Of a DNA stretch of 64,000 nt, positions 11,770 through 23,149 are shown in pieces (positions within the stretch are counted from its first letter, which is position 1; the number at the start of each line of letters is the position of its first letter). This stretch comes from Planctomycetaceae bacterium. GTDB lineage: Bacteria > Planctomycetota > Planctomycetia > Planctomycetales > Planctomycetaceae. Made by a program: the position numbers and the translations under genes. The notes under the pieces are model-generated. The model searched no databases. It saw only the letters and a program-made list of their open reading frames with translations, and had not been told where the DNA came from. The stretch covers positions 3,492,001 through 3,556,000 of the forward strand of contig CP051247.1 of NCBI GenBank assembly GCA_017795105.1, written 5' to 3'.

Positions 11770-11795
11770 CGAAGTGAATTCGCGAATTCACTTCG
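11770..11795. promoter_or_regulatory. 26-nt perfect palindrome upstream of eno
   Basis: A perfect inverted repeat with no loop, left half CGAAGTGAATTCG and right half its exact complement. It lies 15 bp after the stop of the small gene at 11810-12040 and 120 bp before eno. The length and lack of a loop fit a dimeric repressor operator better than a terminator. Confidence 0.5.
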
Positions 11796-11809
11796 AATGC
11801 AGATATCCA

Positions 11810-12040
11810 CTAGTTTTGATCATTTCCCGAGCGAGAGCGGACCGAGCGGACGATCAGCCAGGCGGCGACCGCGGCCACGCCCAAGGCCGGAGCGACGTGC
11901 ATCGGCTCGGTGAAGTAGTGTGTCAGGCCGGTCGAAGTTTCCGGATTTCCATGCCCGGGGTGAGCCAGAACAGGTTGAACAGCTCCGGTCAGGCCAGCAA
12001 AGAACGAAGCGACTACGGCAGACACAGAGCGGTTACGCAT
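11810..12040 (-). CDS. Small His-rich-start membrane protein
   Basis: 76 residues from the ATG at 12040, which has GAGG six bases upstream on the minus strand and is favoured over an ATG 12 bp earlier. The N-terminus looks like a signal or first membrane helix (VSAVVASFFAGLTGAVQPVLA), followed by HPGHGNPETST and a second helix (APALGVAAVAAWLIVRSV) with a basic tail. The HPGHG motif after a signal peptide recalls HupE/UreJ-type metal-related proteins, but the protein is too short for that family. It lies between nadD and eno on the same strand. Confidence 0.6.
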   Translation of the reverse strand: MRNRSVSAVVASFFAGLTGAVQPVLAHPGHGNPETSTGLTHYFTEPMHVAPALGVAAVAAWLIVRSVRSRSGNDQN

Positions 12041-12167
12041 GGTTTTCCTCAACTTCTTTCAGTGGTTTTTTGAGCCGCCGAGACCTCAATTTGCCCCTGG
12101 GCGGCTGTCAGGATCGCATTGCCGGGCGGGCCAGTGGGGACCATCCTCGCAGAATTCGGGCCCGAAT

Positions 12168-12773
12168 TCAGTTCCCCCGATACAGTCCGTTCTCGAGAAT
12201 ATACCGCTCCACGGGCCGCGGTGTAAGGAACCGGATTGAGAGATTCTGATGAACCCGCTCCCGAAGTGCGGTTGCTGAGATGCCGATTCCGGGCATTTCG
12301 ACCAGCTGAACCCGCTCGCGAAGCGGCTCTGGCAGCGAGTCGAGCATGGCCTGAAGTTCGCCTTCCGGAGTGATTCCCCGATTCACGGCGACGATCGTCG
12401 CCAGTTCGGCAATGCGCTCCGGCTGCCGCCAGGACGGGAAATCGCGGAGCGAATCGGCTCCAATCAGGAAGAAGAGTTCGGCCTCCGGGAACTCGGATTT
12501 CATCTCGGCGAGGGTGTCGACGGTGTAGCAGACCTCGGCTTTTTTCAGCTCCCGGGGATCAACCACGAACTCCGGAATACCGGCCGCGGCGAGTTCGAGC
12601 ATCGCCTGCCGCTGCTTGGCCGACGTCGGTTCGTCGTCCTGTTTGTGCGGCGAGCAGTGATTCGGCACGAACCGAACCTGGTCGAGCTGACAGGCTTCCC
12701 GGCAGGTTTCAGCCAGAATAAGGTGAGCAAAATGAACGGGATCAAAGGTCCCGCCAAGGATTCCCATACGCAT
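12168..12773 (-). CDS. nadD: Nicotinate-nucleotide adenylyltransferase
   Basis: 201 residues, typical for NadD, which adenylates nicotinate mononucleotide to deamido-NAD in NAD synthesis. The nucleotidyltransferase signature is present: MGILGGTFDPVHFAHL (T/HxGH-like, here HFAH), FVPNHCSPHKQ, ELFFLIGADSLRDFPSWRQP, and ISATALRERV, the ISSTxIR-like motif. The start is MRMGILGG at 12773; the internal ATG two codons on is also possible. A parS-like site lies 33 bp upstream. Confidence 0.94.
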   Translation of the reverse strand: MRMGILGGTFDPVHFAHLILAETCREACQLDQVRFVPNHCSPHKQDDEPTSAKQRQAMLELAAAGIPEFVVDPRELKKAEVCYTVDTLAEMKSEFPEAELFFLIGADSLRDFPSWRQPERIAELATIVAVNRGITPEGELQAMLDSLPEPLRERVQLVEMPGIGISATALRERVHQNLSIRFLTPRPVERYILENGLYRGN

Positions 12774-13244
<471 letters not shown>

Positions 13245-13250
13245 GGTATG

Positions 13251-13287
13251 AAAAGCCCTTTGGCCGTCCTGGCCCGAGGGCTTTTTT
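13251..13287 (+). terminator. Rho-independent terminator after tRNA-Pro
   Basis: AAAAGCCCT pairs with AGGGCTTTT and a run of six T follows; the loop itself holds a TGGCC/GGCC pairing. It lies ten bases after the tRNA. Confidence 0.85.
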
Positions 13288-13432
13288 CATTGGGGGGACG
13301 GCGAGCCGCCGGCTTTGGGGGGAAGCTGGAATCGATCAAAGGACGCCGATAGGATGGCTGGGGACAGATGGCAACATTCCCCGGATTCAGACCGGTTCGA
13401 GCTGGCCTGTGATCGCATCTCTGAGGTCCCTC

Positions 13433-14377
13433 ATGAAATCGAAGATCAGCGAGTTGATCCCCTACCTCGGTCTTGAGGAAGTCGAACCCTGGGACGACGA
13501 GACTCGCGAAGCATTCTTCGAGTCGCTCGGTGGAACGGTCCCTCCGGATGTCCGTGCGTTCTATTCGCTCACCGACGGCGGCGAGATCCCTTCAATTGAG
13601 TGTCGCTTCTACGGGTTGGAAGAAGCGACGGATGTAGCTCAGCATGTCCGGGAGATTCACACCTCGTTGCCGGTGCTGCCGGTCTTCGAGTCCTCGGGCG
13701 AGGCCTCCGATCCGGTGTGCGTGATTCTCGAGAAGGGGCTGGCGGGAGTCGTGGTTCAGTTCTGTCACGATGGCGGCTCGAGGGTGCATGCGCCGTCCTT
13801 CCTCAAATTTCTGACCGCGGTGACGGAGACGGAAGAGGGGCCGCTAGCTGCTTCTGACCACAAGTTCTGTTTCCCGAAGAAGCTGACCAAGGCGGAACGA
13901 GCGGTTGCTCAGGCGTTCGTTGATCGAGCCAACGAGCCGATCAATCCCGATTCGGAATGTATCAACGCGGACTACGAACCGGGTCTGATGATCGAGTTGG
14001 CGCAGAGCATGACCACTCCGAAGGATATGCCCGAGCTGTTCGACCTGCTCGATATTGCCAGCGGCGAGGGACGAACGGAAGCGGCGATGAATCTGTACTT
14101 CGCAGGGACTCCGGCTGCGAAAGCCAAACTCGATACCTATTGCGAGGCGATGAACGAGTTCGCGCGGGAGCTTCAGACCGCATTGGCCAAGGAGAAGATC
14201 GAGGTCACTCTGGAAGACGAAGAAGGGATCGTGCCGACCACCTGGATCTGCTATCGCAATCGGAGAGTGCTCGTCGATCACGTCTATTCCAAGGCGAGTC
14301 CACCCCAGCGATGGGACGCGATGCGAACCTGGATTCGGGAAATGGATGCGCTCCTGAAAAAGCATTTCGGCGAATAG
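13433..14377 (+). CDS. SMI1/KNR4 (SUKH)-like protein
   Basis: 314 residues from the ATG at 13433, which has GAGG at ideal spacing; an upstream GTG at 13409 is less likely. Residues about 10-140 look like a SUKH/SMI1-KNR4 domain, with REAFFESLGGTVPPDVRAFY and SLTDGGEIP, then ECRFYGLEEATDV. SUKH proteins often act as immunity proteins against toxins, but many bacterial members have unknown roles. The C-terminal half is a separate acidic, helical region of unknown type. No signal or membrane segment is present. No toxin gene lies beside it (tRNA-Pro upstream, K+ channel downstream, convergent), so an immunity role is not supported. Confidence 0.6.
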   Translation: MKSKISELIPYLGLEEVEPWDDETREAFFESLGGTVPPDVRAFYSLTDGGEIPSIECRFYGLEEATDVAQHVREIHTSLPVLPVFESSGEASDPVCVILEKGLAGVVVQFCHDGGSRVHAPSFLKFLTAVTETEEGPLAASDHKFCFPKKLTKAERAVAQAFVDRANEPINPDSECINADYEPGLMIELAQSMTTPKDMPELFDLLDIASGEGRTEAAMNLYFAGTPAAKAKLDTYCEAMNEFARELQTALAKEKIEVTLEDEEGIVPTTWICYRNRRVLVDHVYSKASPPQRWDAMRTWIREMDALLKKHFGE

Positions 14378-14426
14378 CGACTCCAGGACCGACTTGGATT
14401 CTCAGCGATAAACTGCGTGCAGGTGT

Positions 14427-15296
14427 TCAATTCGCCTGAGAAGGTTCCTGGCCAGAGGACTGCCGCTCCTCCGTTTCTTCCTCTTCGGCCGCCTCGTCTT
14501 CGGCGGCCGTGGTGCCGACGTCTCGGTGGCGTTCGAAGATGCGGAGTTGCTGGCGGCGGATTTTCGGGAAGTGGTCGAGCGGATCGAAATTGGGGTCCTC
14601 CGCTTTCTCGAAGACTTCGTCGAAGGCGGACGTAATTGCGCTGAAACAGGCCATGAAAATCGCGAGGCCGGCGACCATGTAGATCATGACGATTGCCTTG
14701 CCGGCCGTAGTCGCGGGAGAGATGTCGCCGTACCCGACCGTAGTTCCGGTCACTTCCAGGAACCAGAACGTGGTGAAGAGATTGCGGAACTCTTCCTGCT
14801 CGGGTCCCTCAACTTCGTAGAGCGCGAACATCGTTAGCAGGATGATCATTGCGGCGGTGAACAGTAGCGGACGCAGGTTGAAGTAGGCCCGGTAGAAGCC
14901 GAGCGTCATGACCTGCAGACCGCGGTTGTAGCGGAAGAACTTGAGCATCCGCAGAACGCGGAGTGTGCGAATCTGGCGCAGGTACGGATCGACGGCCGGA
15001 ATGAATCCGATCCAAAAGGGGAGGATCGAGATCAGGTCAATGATTCCAAACGCGGTCAGCGGATAGTAGCCGCGGCCGGAGTTTCGCATCCACCGGAGCA
15101 CGTACTCGATGGTGAAAATCAGCGCGACACATCGTTCGGACCAGAGGAAGAACGGGTGACTGTCGAGGCTGTCATCGAGAGGATAAAGATGGCATTCGAG
15201 AGCGAGCATGAAGACGCTGTAGAGCACCAGCGGCTGAGCAATCGTATCGAGGAAATCGATGGCGGGGCGGAGTGTTCCTCGAAACGGATTGGACAT
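14427..15296 (-). CDS. Voltage-gated-type potassium channel
   Basis: 289 residues from the ATG at 15296, chosen for its AAGGAAGAG site; the longer frame crosses the parB terminator. It resembles bacterial six-helix Kv channels. The S1-S3 helices are visible, S4 carries regularly spaced arginines (RQIRTLRVLRMLKFFRYNRG), and the pore loop holds the K+ selectivity filter TTVGYGD (about residue 180) before the S6 helix. The C-terminal 60 residues are cytoplasmic, basic then very acidic (AEDEAAEEEETEE), with no cyclic-nucleotide or RCK domain. It should conduct K+ in a voltage-dependent way. Confidence 0.9.
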   Translation of the reverse strand: MSNPFRGTLRPAIDFLDTIAQPLVLYSVFMLALECHLYPLDDSLDSHPFFLWSERCVALIFTIEYVLRWMRNSGRGYYPLTAFGIIDLISILPFWIGFIPAVDPYLRQIRTLRVLRMLKFFRYNRGLQVMTLGFYRAYFNLRPLLFTAAMIILLTMFALYEVEGPEQEEFRNLFTTFWFLEVTGTTVGYGDISPATTAGKAIVMIYMVAGLAIFMACFSAITSAFDEVFEKAEDPNFDPLDHFPKIRRQQLRIFERHRDVGTTAAEDEAAEEEETEERQSSGQEPSQAN

Positions 15297-15336
15297 GTCT
15301 CTTCCTTTTTCGGGGGCCGGTGGTCTCGATGGCATG

Positions 15337-15364
15337 AAAAAACCCGGGTGAAGACACCCGGGTT
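15337..15364 (-). terminator. Rho-independent terminator after parB
   Basis: A perfect 10-bp stem AACCCGGGTG / CACCCGGGTT with a 4-nt loop and a T run on the minus strand. It separates parB from the K+ channel gene. Confidence 0.85.
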
Positions 15365-15425
15365 CCTTCATCGCCTCTTTTGATTATAGGGGAGCGATTC
15401 TGCTGCACCACCCCCTCTTCTGAGA

Positions 15426-16472
15426 TCACGCGGCTCGCGACTGCACCGACTGCAGCGACTCGACGATGCGGTCGAAATCGTTCTGGTTGGCGAAGTGGAG
15501 GACCACCTGCCCAGACTCGGCCGTCTTGAGTTTCAGTTCGACCTTCACGCCGAGCGTGTCGCGGAGCTGGTCCTGGATCGACTGCAGATGGTTGTTGAGT
15601 TCGGGCTTGGCCGGTTTGTCTTCCGGCGGCGTCATCGGAATCGTGTCAGCCTTGCCGCTCAGTTCTTTCACGGCGGCTTCAGTTTTACGAACTGACAACT
15701 GCTCTTTGACGACGCGGTCAGCCAGTTCGAGCTGCTGAGCTTCTTCCTTCAGGCTGAGCAGAGCCCGGGCATGGCCGGCGGTCAGCTTCTGTTCCTGAAG
15801 AGCGTTCTTGATGGGAACCGGCAGATCGAGCAGGCGGATCGTGTTCGCGACGGCCGGGCGGCTCATGCTGAGCTGCTTGGCCAGTTCTTCGACCGAGCTG
15901 TCGTAGTGATCGATGTAGTCGCGGAAGGCCTGCGCCTTTTCAAGATCGCCGAGGTCTTTCCGCTTCAGGTTCTCTTCGAACGAGAACTCGCAGGCGGTCT
16001 TGTCGATGACATCGACCACGCGGCACGGAACGATGGTGAGTCCAGCCTGGCGAGCGGCCAGCCAGCGGCGTTCCCCGGCGATCAGTTCGTAGTGATCGCC
16101 GTACTCGCGAACGAGGACCGGCTGAAGGACGCCGTGCTTGCCGATACTCTCGGCCAGCTCGTCGATGCCCGCCTTCTCGAAATTCTTTCGCGGCTGATTC
16201 GGGTTCCGCTGGATGCGATCGATGGCGAGCTCGACGAGGACATCGCCTTCGGCACGCTCGGTCGTTTCCCCGGAGGGTGTCGATTCCGAGTACGGTTCAT
16301 GAGCCGGTCCGCCGCCACCGAGGAGAGCATCGAGACCGCGTCCGAGGCGTCGCTTGGGAACGACCTGCGGAGTCTCTTCGCTCATCGGTTCCTGAGGCGT
16401 GTCGACCTGCTGTTCAGGGGACGGCTGTGCGTCCGGATTCGGATTGTCGTGGGTGTTGTGTTCGTGTTCCAT
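15426..16472 (-). CDS. parB: Chromosome partitioning protein ParB
   Basis: 348 residues from the ATG at 16472 (AGG upstream); the frame extends to 16589 without family support. ParB/Spo0J is the CTP-dependent clamp that loads at parS and spreads to organise the origin region. Visible elements are an N-terminal region with RRLGRGLDALLGGGG (which in other ParBs contacts ParA), VELAIDRIQRNPNQPRKNF, the CTP-binding box GERRWLAARQAG, the ENLKRKDL segment, and the helix-turn-helix SVEELAKQLSMSRPAVANTIRLL. A long Gln/Asp/Pro-rich N-terminal lead precedes the domain. parA is not in this window, which is unusual. Confidence 0.96.
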   Translation of the reverse strand: MEHEHNTHDNPNPDAQPSPEQQVDTPQEPMSEETPQVVPKRRLGRGLDALLGGGGPAHEPYSESTPSGETTERAEGDVLVELAIDRIQRNPNQPRKNFEKAGIDELAESIGKHGVLQPVLVREYGDHYELIAGERRWLAARQAGLTIVPCRVVDVIDKTACEFSFEENLKRKDLGDLEKAQAFRDYIDHYDSSVEELAKQLSMSRPAVANTIRLLDLPVPIKNALQEQKLTAGHARALLSLKEEAQQLELADRVVKEQLSVRKTEAAVKELSGKADTIPMTPPEDKPAKPELNNHLQSIQDQLRDTLGVKVELKLKTAESGQVVLHFANQNDFDRIVESLQSVQSRAA

Positions 16473-16580
16473 CACTGAAACCTGCCGCAAGAAACGGATT
16501 GGAATGACTGGCGAGCGACTCGAAAGTCGGAGTGGCGGGAATCTAAACCGCCTCTCCAAACCGGGCAAGATCAGTCCTTC

Positions 16581-16599
16581 GATTGTCATGTTGACAATC
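16581..16599. promoter_or_regulatory. Inverted repeat upstream of parB
   Basis: GATTGTCA-TGT-TGACAATC, a perfect 8-bp inverted repeat 8 bp from the parS site and 109 bp before the parB start. It may be an operator, or the TTGACA may be a promoter -35 for a plus-strand transcript. Confidence 0.4.
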
Positions 16600-16606
16600 C
16601 ACCGTG

Positions 16607-16622
16607 TGTTTCACGTGGAACA
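16607..16622. promoter_or_regulatory. parS: parS site (TGTTTCACGTGGAACA)
   Basis: The exact reverse complement of the classic parS sequence TGTTCCACGTGAAACA. It lies 135 bp upstream of parB. Confidence 0.93.
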
Positions 16623-16651
16623 CGATGGTCATCTTTGTGGACCAGCCAAGG

Positions 16652-16676
16652 CACTGGCGAGACGCCAGTGGCACCC
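16652..16676. repeat. REP palindrome, family A (isolated copy)
   Basis: CACTGGCG-AGA-CGCCAGTG followed by GCACCC, identical in stem to the copies around the RAYT gene 12 kb away. It sits between two parS sites. Confidence 0.8.
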
Positions 16677-16787
16677 GGGGTTGGTGGCATCTGGCGTTTG
16701 TGGCCCTCCGAGTTGGTGACGCAAGCGGACTCGTTTTGGCTCCGTAACGATTTCCTCCTGAGGGCTGAAGCTCGCGCTTCCTCGACC

Positions 16788-16803
16788 GGTTTCACGTGAA
16801 ACC
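16788..16803. promoter_or_regulatory. parS: parS-like site (GGTTTCACGTGAAACC)
   Basis: A perfect 16-nt palindrome matching the parS consensus except for the outer base pair. It lies between the SulP-carbonic anhydrase gene and parB. Confidence 0.78.
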
Positions 16804-16820
16804 GCTGCTCGCCAGAAACG

Positions 16821-16857
16821 AAAAAAGGCCACCGCCGGAGAACCGACGATGGCCTTT
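16821..16857 (-). terminator. Rho-independent terminator after the SulP-CA gene
   Basis: AAAGGCCA / TGGCCTTT stem, with inner CG-rich pairing and a T run on the minus strand, 16 bp past the stop. Confidence 0.75.
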
Positions 16858-16872
16858 CAGATTCGCACTGGA

Positions 16873-19152
16873 TCAGGCGGATTGCTGTTCGACTTCCGCA
16901 TCCTCATCGAGGAATCGAATCTCGCCGCTGCGGACATCGTACATCGCCGGGACGACGAGCACCTGTTCGGCATCGACTCGTTTGCGGATCGCCTCACTGC
17001 GGTTGACGATCTCGTCGACGGTTCGCCGGGCATTCTCAGCCGCGACGGAATCGACGAACTCTTCGAACTCATCTCCGTCCTTGGTGACCGCCCGGGCGCA
17101 GTCGGCTCGGTCGACGGCATGCTCGACTTCTTCGACAATCGAATTCAGATGAGCACAGCCGGTCGCTTCGCAGATGTCTTTGTTCTGACCGATCATCTGC
17201 ACCGAAGACGTCACGGCTCCGCAGCGGGTATGCCCCAGGACGACCACGAGTTTCACGTTGGCCACACAGACGGCGTACTCGAGACTGGCCAGAGACTTCG
17301 TCCCGATGATGTTGCCCGCGACTCGGGTACTGAAGACATCTCCGATACCGAGGTCAAAGACGAGCTCAACGGGCACACGGGAGTCGATGCAGCTGAGCAC
17401 GGCCGCCAGAGGGGCCTGTCCACCGGCGGTTGCGTCGACCTGACGTCCGAAGTCGCGAGTCAACTGGGTGCCGGTGCGGAAGCGGCGGTTCCCTTCCTTG
17501 AGGATATCGAGGACCTGCTCAGGCGAGACACGATCCTGCAGCTCGCGGCTGGAGTAATCGGCAAACCGGATTTCATCCCGCAGCTGGTACTTATGACGGA
17601 AGCCGCGCGTACTCACCGTCACGCCACGGGAGGGGCCGATGTCGTTCTTGAAATCGCGAATCAGGCTCAGGATATCTGGGTCGATGTAGTCGGTGTTCCG
17701 GGCGTCGACCAGAATGTGAGAGCCGGGTTGAGCTTCGTTGAACAGCTTGTCGAGGGCAGCCTTATTCAGGAAGCTGACCTGGTTGGCCAGCTCGATGTGC
17801 AGGACCTGTCCATCGAGATGAGTTTCGAGGACCCGGCGAATCGGACGTCGCAGGTTGCTGTTGAGGATGAACAGCAGACTCACGCAGAGACCAATGATGA
17901 TCCCGATCAGCAGGTCAGTAAAGACGATCGCCAGCAGAGTGATAATGAACGGAGCGAACTGGTAACGACCCTCGTTCCACATCTGGCGGAACAGCTTCGG
18001 GCTGGCCAGCTTGAACCCGGTCACGAGCAGAATCGCGGCCAGGGACGCCAGCGGAATCATGTTGAAGTAGACCGGGAACAACACGATCGAGACGACCAGA
18101 AAGATCCCGTGGATGATGGCGGAGAGTTTGGTCTTCGCGCCGGAGTCGACGTTGACCGAGCTGCGGATGATGACCGACGTCATCGGCAGCCCCCCGATCA
18201 TCCCGGCGACCATGTTACCGACCCCCTGAGCGACGAGCTCGCGGCTGGCTGGCGAGTCTCGCTTCTCCTTGTCGAGCTTGTCGACAGCTTCGAGGTTGAG
18301 CAGCGTTTCGAGCGAGGCCACGATCGCGATCGTGACGGCGGCCAGATAGATCGCCGGGTTCAACCACTGGGAAAAGTCCGGCAGGGTGAGGAAGGTCACC
18401 ACCTGACTGACGGATTCGGCCACCGGGATCTGCACGAGGTGGCTGCCGGTGATCGCGAACTGTGCGCCCAGCCGAGGCAACAGAATCTGGAAGATGACCC
18501 CCAGGATGACGACCAGCAGGGCCGGGGGGATTTTGGTTTTCTTGAGAGCTTTGGAGTTCTCCCAGATCACGAGCAGGACCACCGAGAAGAGGCCGACCAT
18601 CGCGGCTCCCATGTGGATCTGTCCTTCGAAGAGCGTGAACAGCTCGGAGAATGTGTTGTGGTCGTCGGGCTGTTTGAACGCCATGTCCCCTTCCGGGTCG
18701 GTGTCGTGGCCCAGGACGTGTGGGATCTGTTTGAGGATCAGGATGACCCCAATCGCGGCAAGGAGTCCCTTAATCACGCTGGAGGGGAAGAAGGCCGAAA
18801 GGGCTCCTGCTCGAAGGACGCCGAGCACGACCTGAATCACGCCGGCAATGACCACGGCCAGCAGGAAGGCGTCGAACGAACCGAGGGTGGCGATCTGAGC
18901 GGCGACGATCGCGGTCAGCCCGGCAGCCGGACCACTGACGCTGGTGTGCGATCCACTCAGGGCCCCGACAATAATCCCGCCGACGCAACCGGTGAGCAGT
19001 CCCGAAAAGAGAGGTGCACCGGAAGCCAGGGCAATCCCCAGACAGAGAGGAAGAGCGACAAGAAAAACCACGAGACCGGAGGTCAGGTCCCGCAGGAAGT
19101 AAGAAGGCTGATAGCCCGCAAGCGATGGTTGACTCATATAGGAAGCATTCAA
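16873..19152 (-). CDS. SulP anion transporter fused to beta-carbonic anhydrase
   Basis: 759 residues with two domains. Residues about 15-410 are a SulP (SLC26) transporter with ten or more membrane helices (PSYFLRDLTSGLVVFLVALP, GLPMTSVIIRSSVNVDSGAKTK). Residues about 425-520 are linker with STAS-like features (ILVDARNTDYIDPDILSLI). Residues about 545-740 are a beta-class carbonic anhydrase with the zinc ligands in LSCIDSRVPVE (Cys, Asp) and VVVLGHTRCGAV (His, Cys). Such fusions are known and are thought to move bicarbonate with on-site CO2 hydration. The transported ion is not proven here. Start codons at 19152 and 19137 both lack a clear ribosome site. Confidence 0.93.
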   Translation of the reverse strand: MNASYMSQPSLAGYQPSYFLRDLTSGLVVFLVALPLCLGIALASGAPLFSGLLTGCVGGIIVGALSGSHTSVSGPAAGLTAIVAAQIATLGSFDAFLLAVVIAGVIQVVLGVLRAGALSAFFPSSVIKGLLAAIGVILILKQIPHVLGHDTDPEGDMAFKQPDDHNTFSELFTLFEGQIHMGAAMVGLFSVVLLVIWENSKALKKTKIPPALLVVILGVIFQILLPRLGAQFAITGSHLVQIPVAESVSQVVTFLTLPDFSQWLNPAIYLAAVTIAIVASLETLLNLEAVDKLDKEKRDSPASRELVAQGVGNMVAGMIGGLPMTSVIIRSSVNVDSGAKTKLSAIIHGIFLVVSIVLFPVYFNMIPLASLAAILLVTGFKLASPKLFRQMWNEGRYQFAPFIITLLAIVFTDLLIGIIIGLCVSLLFILNSNLRRPIRRVLETHLDGQVLHIELANQVSFLNKAALDKLFNEAQPGSHILVDARNTDYIDPDILSLIRDFKNDIGPSRGVTVSTRGFRHKYQLRDEIRFADYSSRELQDRVSPEQVLDILKEGNRRFRTGTQLTRDFGRQVDATAGGQAPLAAVLSCIDSRVPVELVFDLGIGDVFSTRVAGNIIGTKSLASLEYAVCVANVKLVVVLGHTRCGAVTSSVQMIGQNKDICEATGCAHLNSIVEEVEHAVDRADCARAVTKDGDEFEEFVDSVAAENARRTVDEIVNRSEAIRKRVDAEQVLVVPAMYDVRSGEIRFLDEDAEVEQQSA

Positions 19153-19370
19153 AGATCAGGGGAGAATTCGTACTGTGAGAGCCGGACCGACCCGCGCACC
19201 ATTGATACGCAGAACCTGTTTGGATCGAAACATTTGGCAGATCGGGAACTCGCGGGTAGCCCCCGCGGGTTCTCTCCGGACAGAGAGGCGACCAGAAGAC
19301 ACGATTGAGATTACGCGAATCGGTAGACGGAATCTCAGCGCAGAACGGTCGCTTAGCGCAGCATCAGCTC
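19153..19370. other. Intergenic region; no gene seen
   Basis: Upstream of the SulP-CA gene, so probably its promoter. A GCGGGT(AGCCCC)GCGGGT-like repeat near 19252-19268 could form a small hairpin. Confidence 0.35.
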
Positions 19371-19706
19371 CTAACAGCGAATGGGAGCGAGCAGATTGTT
19401 GGCGAGTCGATGACCGGAACGGGGGGCGGCAGCCTGTCCTCGAGAGGCCGCTGCCGGGGTTCCGCTCGGCCCGGAATACGGAGCGCGAAGCGTGACATGA
19501 TGCCGATTGCGGCCCAATCGATGCACGCGGGATTCCGAGATGAATTCTCGAATGTCTTCTGAAAGTGATTCGACTTCCGCCAGCCGGGAGGCCGCAGTCG
19601 CGGCGGCTGCCGATGTCGCGAAAGTCAGTGCGAGTGCCAGGAAGACGTAAGCCAGCTGTCGCAACAGATCCACGCTACGCCGAAGTCGTCTCTTTTCGTT
19701 CTGCAT
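19371..19706 (-). CDS. Possible small exported protein
   Basis: 111 residues. The N-terminus is basic then hydrophobic (LAYVFLALALTFATSAAAATAA), like a signal peptide with cleavage near residue 38, followed by a short helical stretch (LAEVESLSEDIREFISESR) and a basic, low-complexity tail. The ribosome site is weak. It lies between nagB and the SulP-CA gene on the same strand. It may be a real small secreted protein or a chance frame; I recognise no family. Confidence 0.4.
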   Translation of the reverse strand: MQNEKRRLRRSVDLLRQLAYVFLALALTFATSAAAATAASRLAEVESLSEDIREFISESRVHRLGRNRHHVTLRAPYSGPSGTPAAASRGQAAAPRSGHRLANNLLAPIRC

Positions 19707-19868
19707 TGAAGAGAGCCTTTCGGCGGCTGGACTGGAAGACTGACCCGATCGACGGACCCTCCCCGCAAGGGAAGGGACCGGATCACTCTGTCAGGATATA
19801 AGAACGGAGTCGCTCGGGTCAACAATTCTTCGTTGCTGAAGAACGAGTTCATCAACTCTTCGCCGAGT

Positions 19869-20615
19869 CTACATCGGCTGATGCGACTGCAACTTCCGGG
19901 CGGCTTCGGTATCCAGGAACAGCGTTGTGTCGCCATGAGTCTGCAGAATCGAAGCGGGGACGTCCGGGGTTACCGGCCCTTCGACCGACCCCTGAACGGC
20001 GAGCGATTTCCGTTCATCGGGCACGCTGCAGATGATCGTCTTCGACTTCAGGATCTGCTGGATCGACATGCTGATGGCCTGGGACGGGACATCGTCGAAG
20101 GTCGGGAACCAGCCTTCTCCGAGCTGCTGCTTCCGGCAGGCGTCGTCCAGGTTCACGATCAGATACGGCGTCAGCGTATCGAAGTCGGCCGGGGGATCGT
20201 TGAAGGCCAGGTGACCGTTCTCGCCGATCCCACAGAAGGTGACGTCGATCGGCGCTTCCTGCAGCAACTTGCCGACGCGATCACATTCGGCGGGGGCATC
20301 GCCTTCCCCATCGAGATAATGGAAGGCCTTCAAGGGAACCTTGTCGACGAATCGCTCTTTGAGGTATCCGCGGAACGAAGCCGGGTGGGACATCGGCAGG
20401 CCTAGGTACTCATCGAGATGGAACCCGGTGACCTTGGTCCAGTCGATGTCCGGCTCTTTGACCAGAGCTTCGAGAACGGTGAACTGGGACGCGCCGGTGG
20501 CGACGATGATCCGGGCTTCGCCACGCTCGGCGATCGCTTCGCGGATCTTGAGGGCGCCGGCTTCTGCGGCGGCCTGTCCCATTTCCTGGACCGTTTCGTG
20601 AATCTTCACCTGCAT
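19869..20615 (-). CDS. nagB: Glucosamine-6-phosphate deaminase
   Basis: 248 residues, close to the usual 240-266. It converts glucosamine 6-phosphate to fructose 6-phosphate and ammonia in amino-sugar use. Family signatures are IIVATGASQFTVLEAL (phosphate-binding loop), VTGFHLDEYLGLPMSHPASFRGYL with the catalytic Asp, and CGIGENGHLAFNDPPADF. The start has a strong GAGGAAG on the minus strand. It could also be a 6-phosphogluconolactonase-like relative, but the HLDEYLG and GENGHLAFNDP motifs favour NagB. No nagA or transporter is adjacent. The helicase gene ends 58 bp away from its start on the same strand. Confidence 0.92.
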   Translation of the reverse strand: MQVKIHETVQEMGQAAAEAGALKIREAIAERGEARIIVATGASQFTVLEALVKEPDIDWTKVTGFHLDEYLGLPMSHPASFRGYLKERFVDKVPLKAFHYLDGEGDAPAECDRVGKLLQEAPIDVTFCGIGENGHLAFNDPPADFDTLTPYLIVNLDDACRKQQLGEGWFPTFDDVPSQAISMSIQQILKSKTIICSVPDERKSLAVQGSVEGPVTPDVPASILQTHGDTTLFLDTEAARKLQSHQPM

Positions 20616-20673
20616 GATGTCTTCCTCTGAGGGGCTGGTTGCGAGCCGGGATGGCGGGAGGCATCGCGGGCGA

Positions 20674-22965
<2,292 letters not shown>

Positions 22966-23126
22966 GGGAACAGCCGGGACATCCCTGAAAGTGGAGAACA
23001 AAACGAAGCGATCCAAGCCCCGAATTGTACCCCCTGAGGGGATGCCGGACAATTCACCCGGACGATACGAAGACGACTCTGGCGTGTTTGGCCCTTGATC
23101 CCCGTCACTCGTCGAAGTTGAGATCG

Positions 23127-23149
23127 CACTGCTGGGCCAGCCAGCAGTG
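23127..23149. repeat. Palindrome CACTGCTGG...CCAGCAGTG (family E)
   Basis: Same stem as at 10344 with a different 5-nt loop, also followed by GCACCCC. Confidence 0.65.

Noticed and set aside
13433..14377. SUKH protein as an immunity gene for a toxin
   Set aside because: Neighbours are tRNA-Pro and a K+ channel; no polymorphic toxin or secretion gene is near.
16849..19308. 819-codon plus-strand open frame opposite the SulP-carbonic anhydrase gene
   Set aside because: Its product is a charged, Asp/Arg/Gln-rich sequence with no domain, exactly antisense to a gene with full family motifs. It is a shadow caused by the codon bias.
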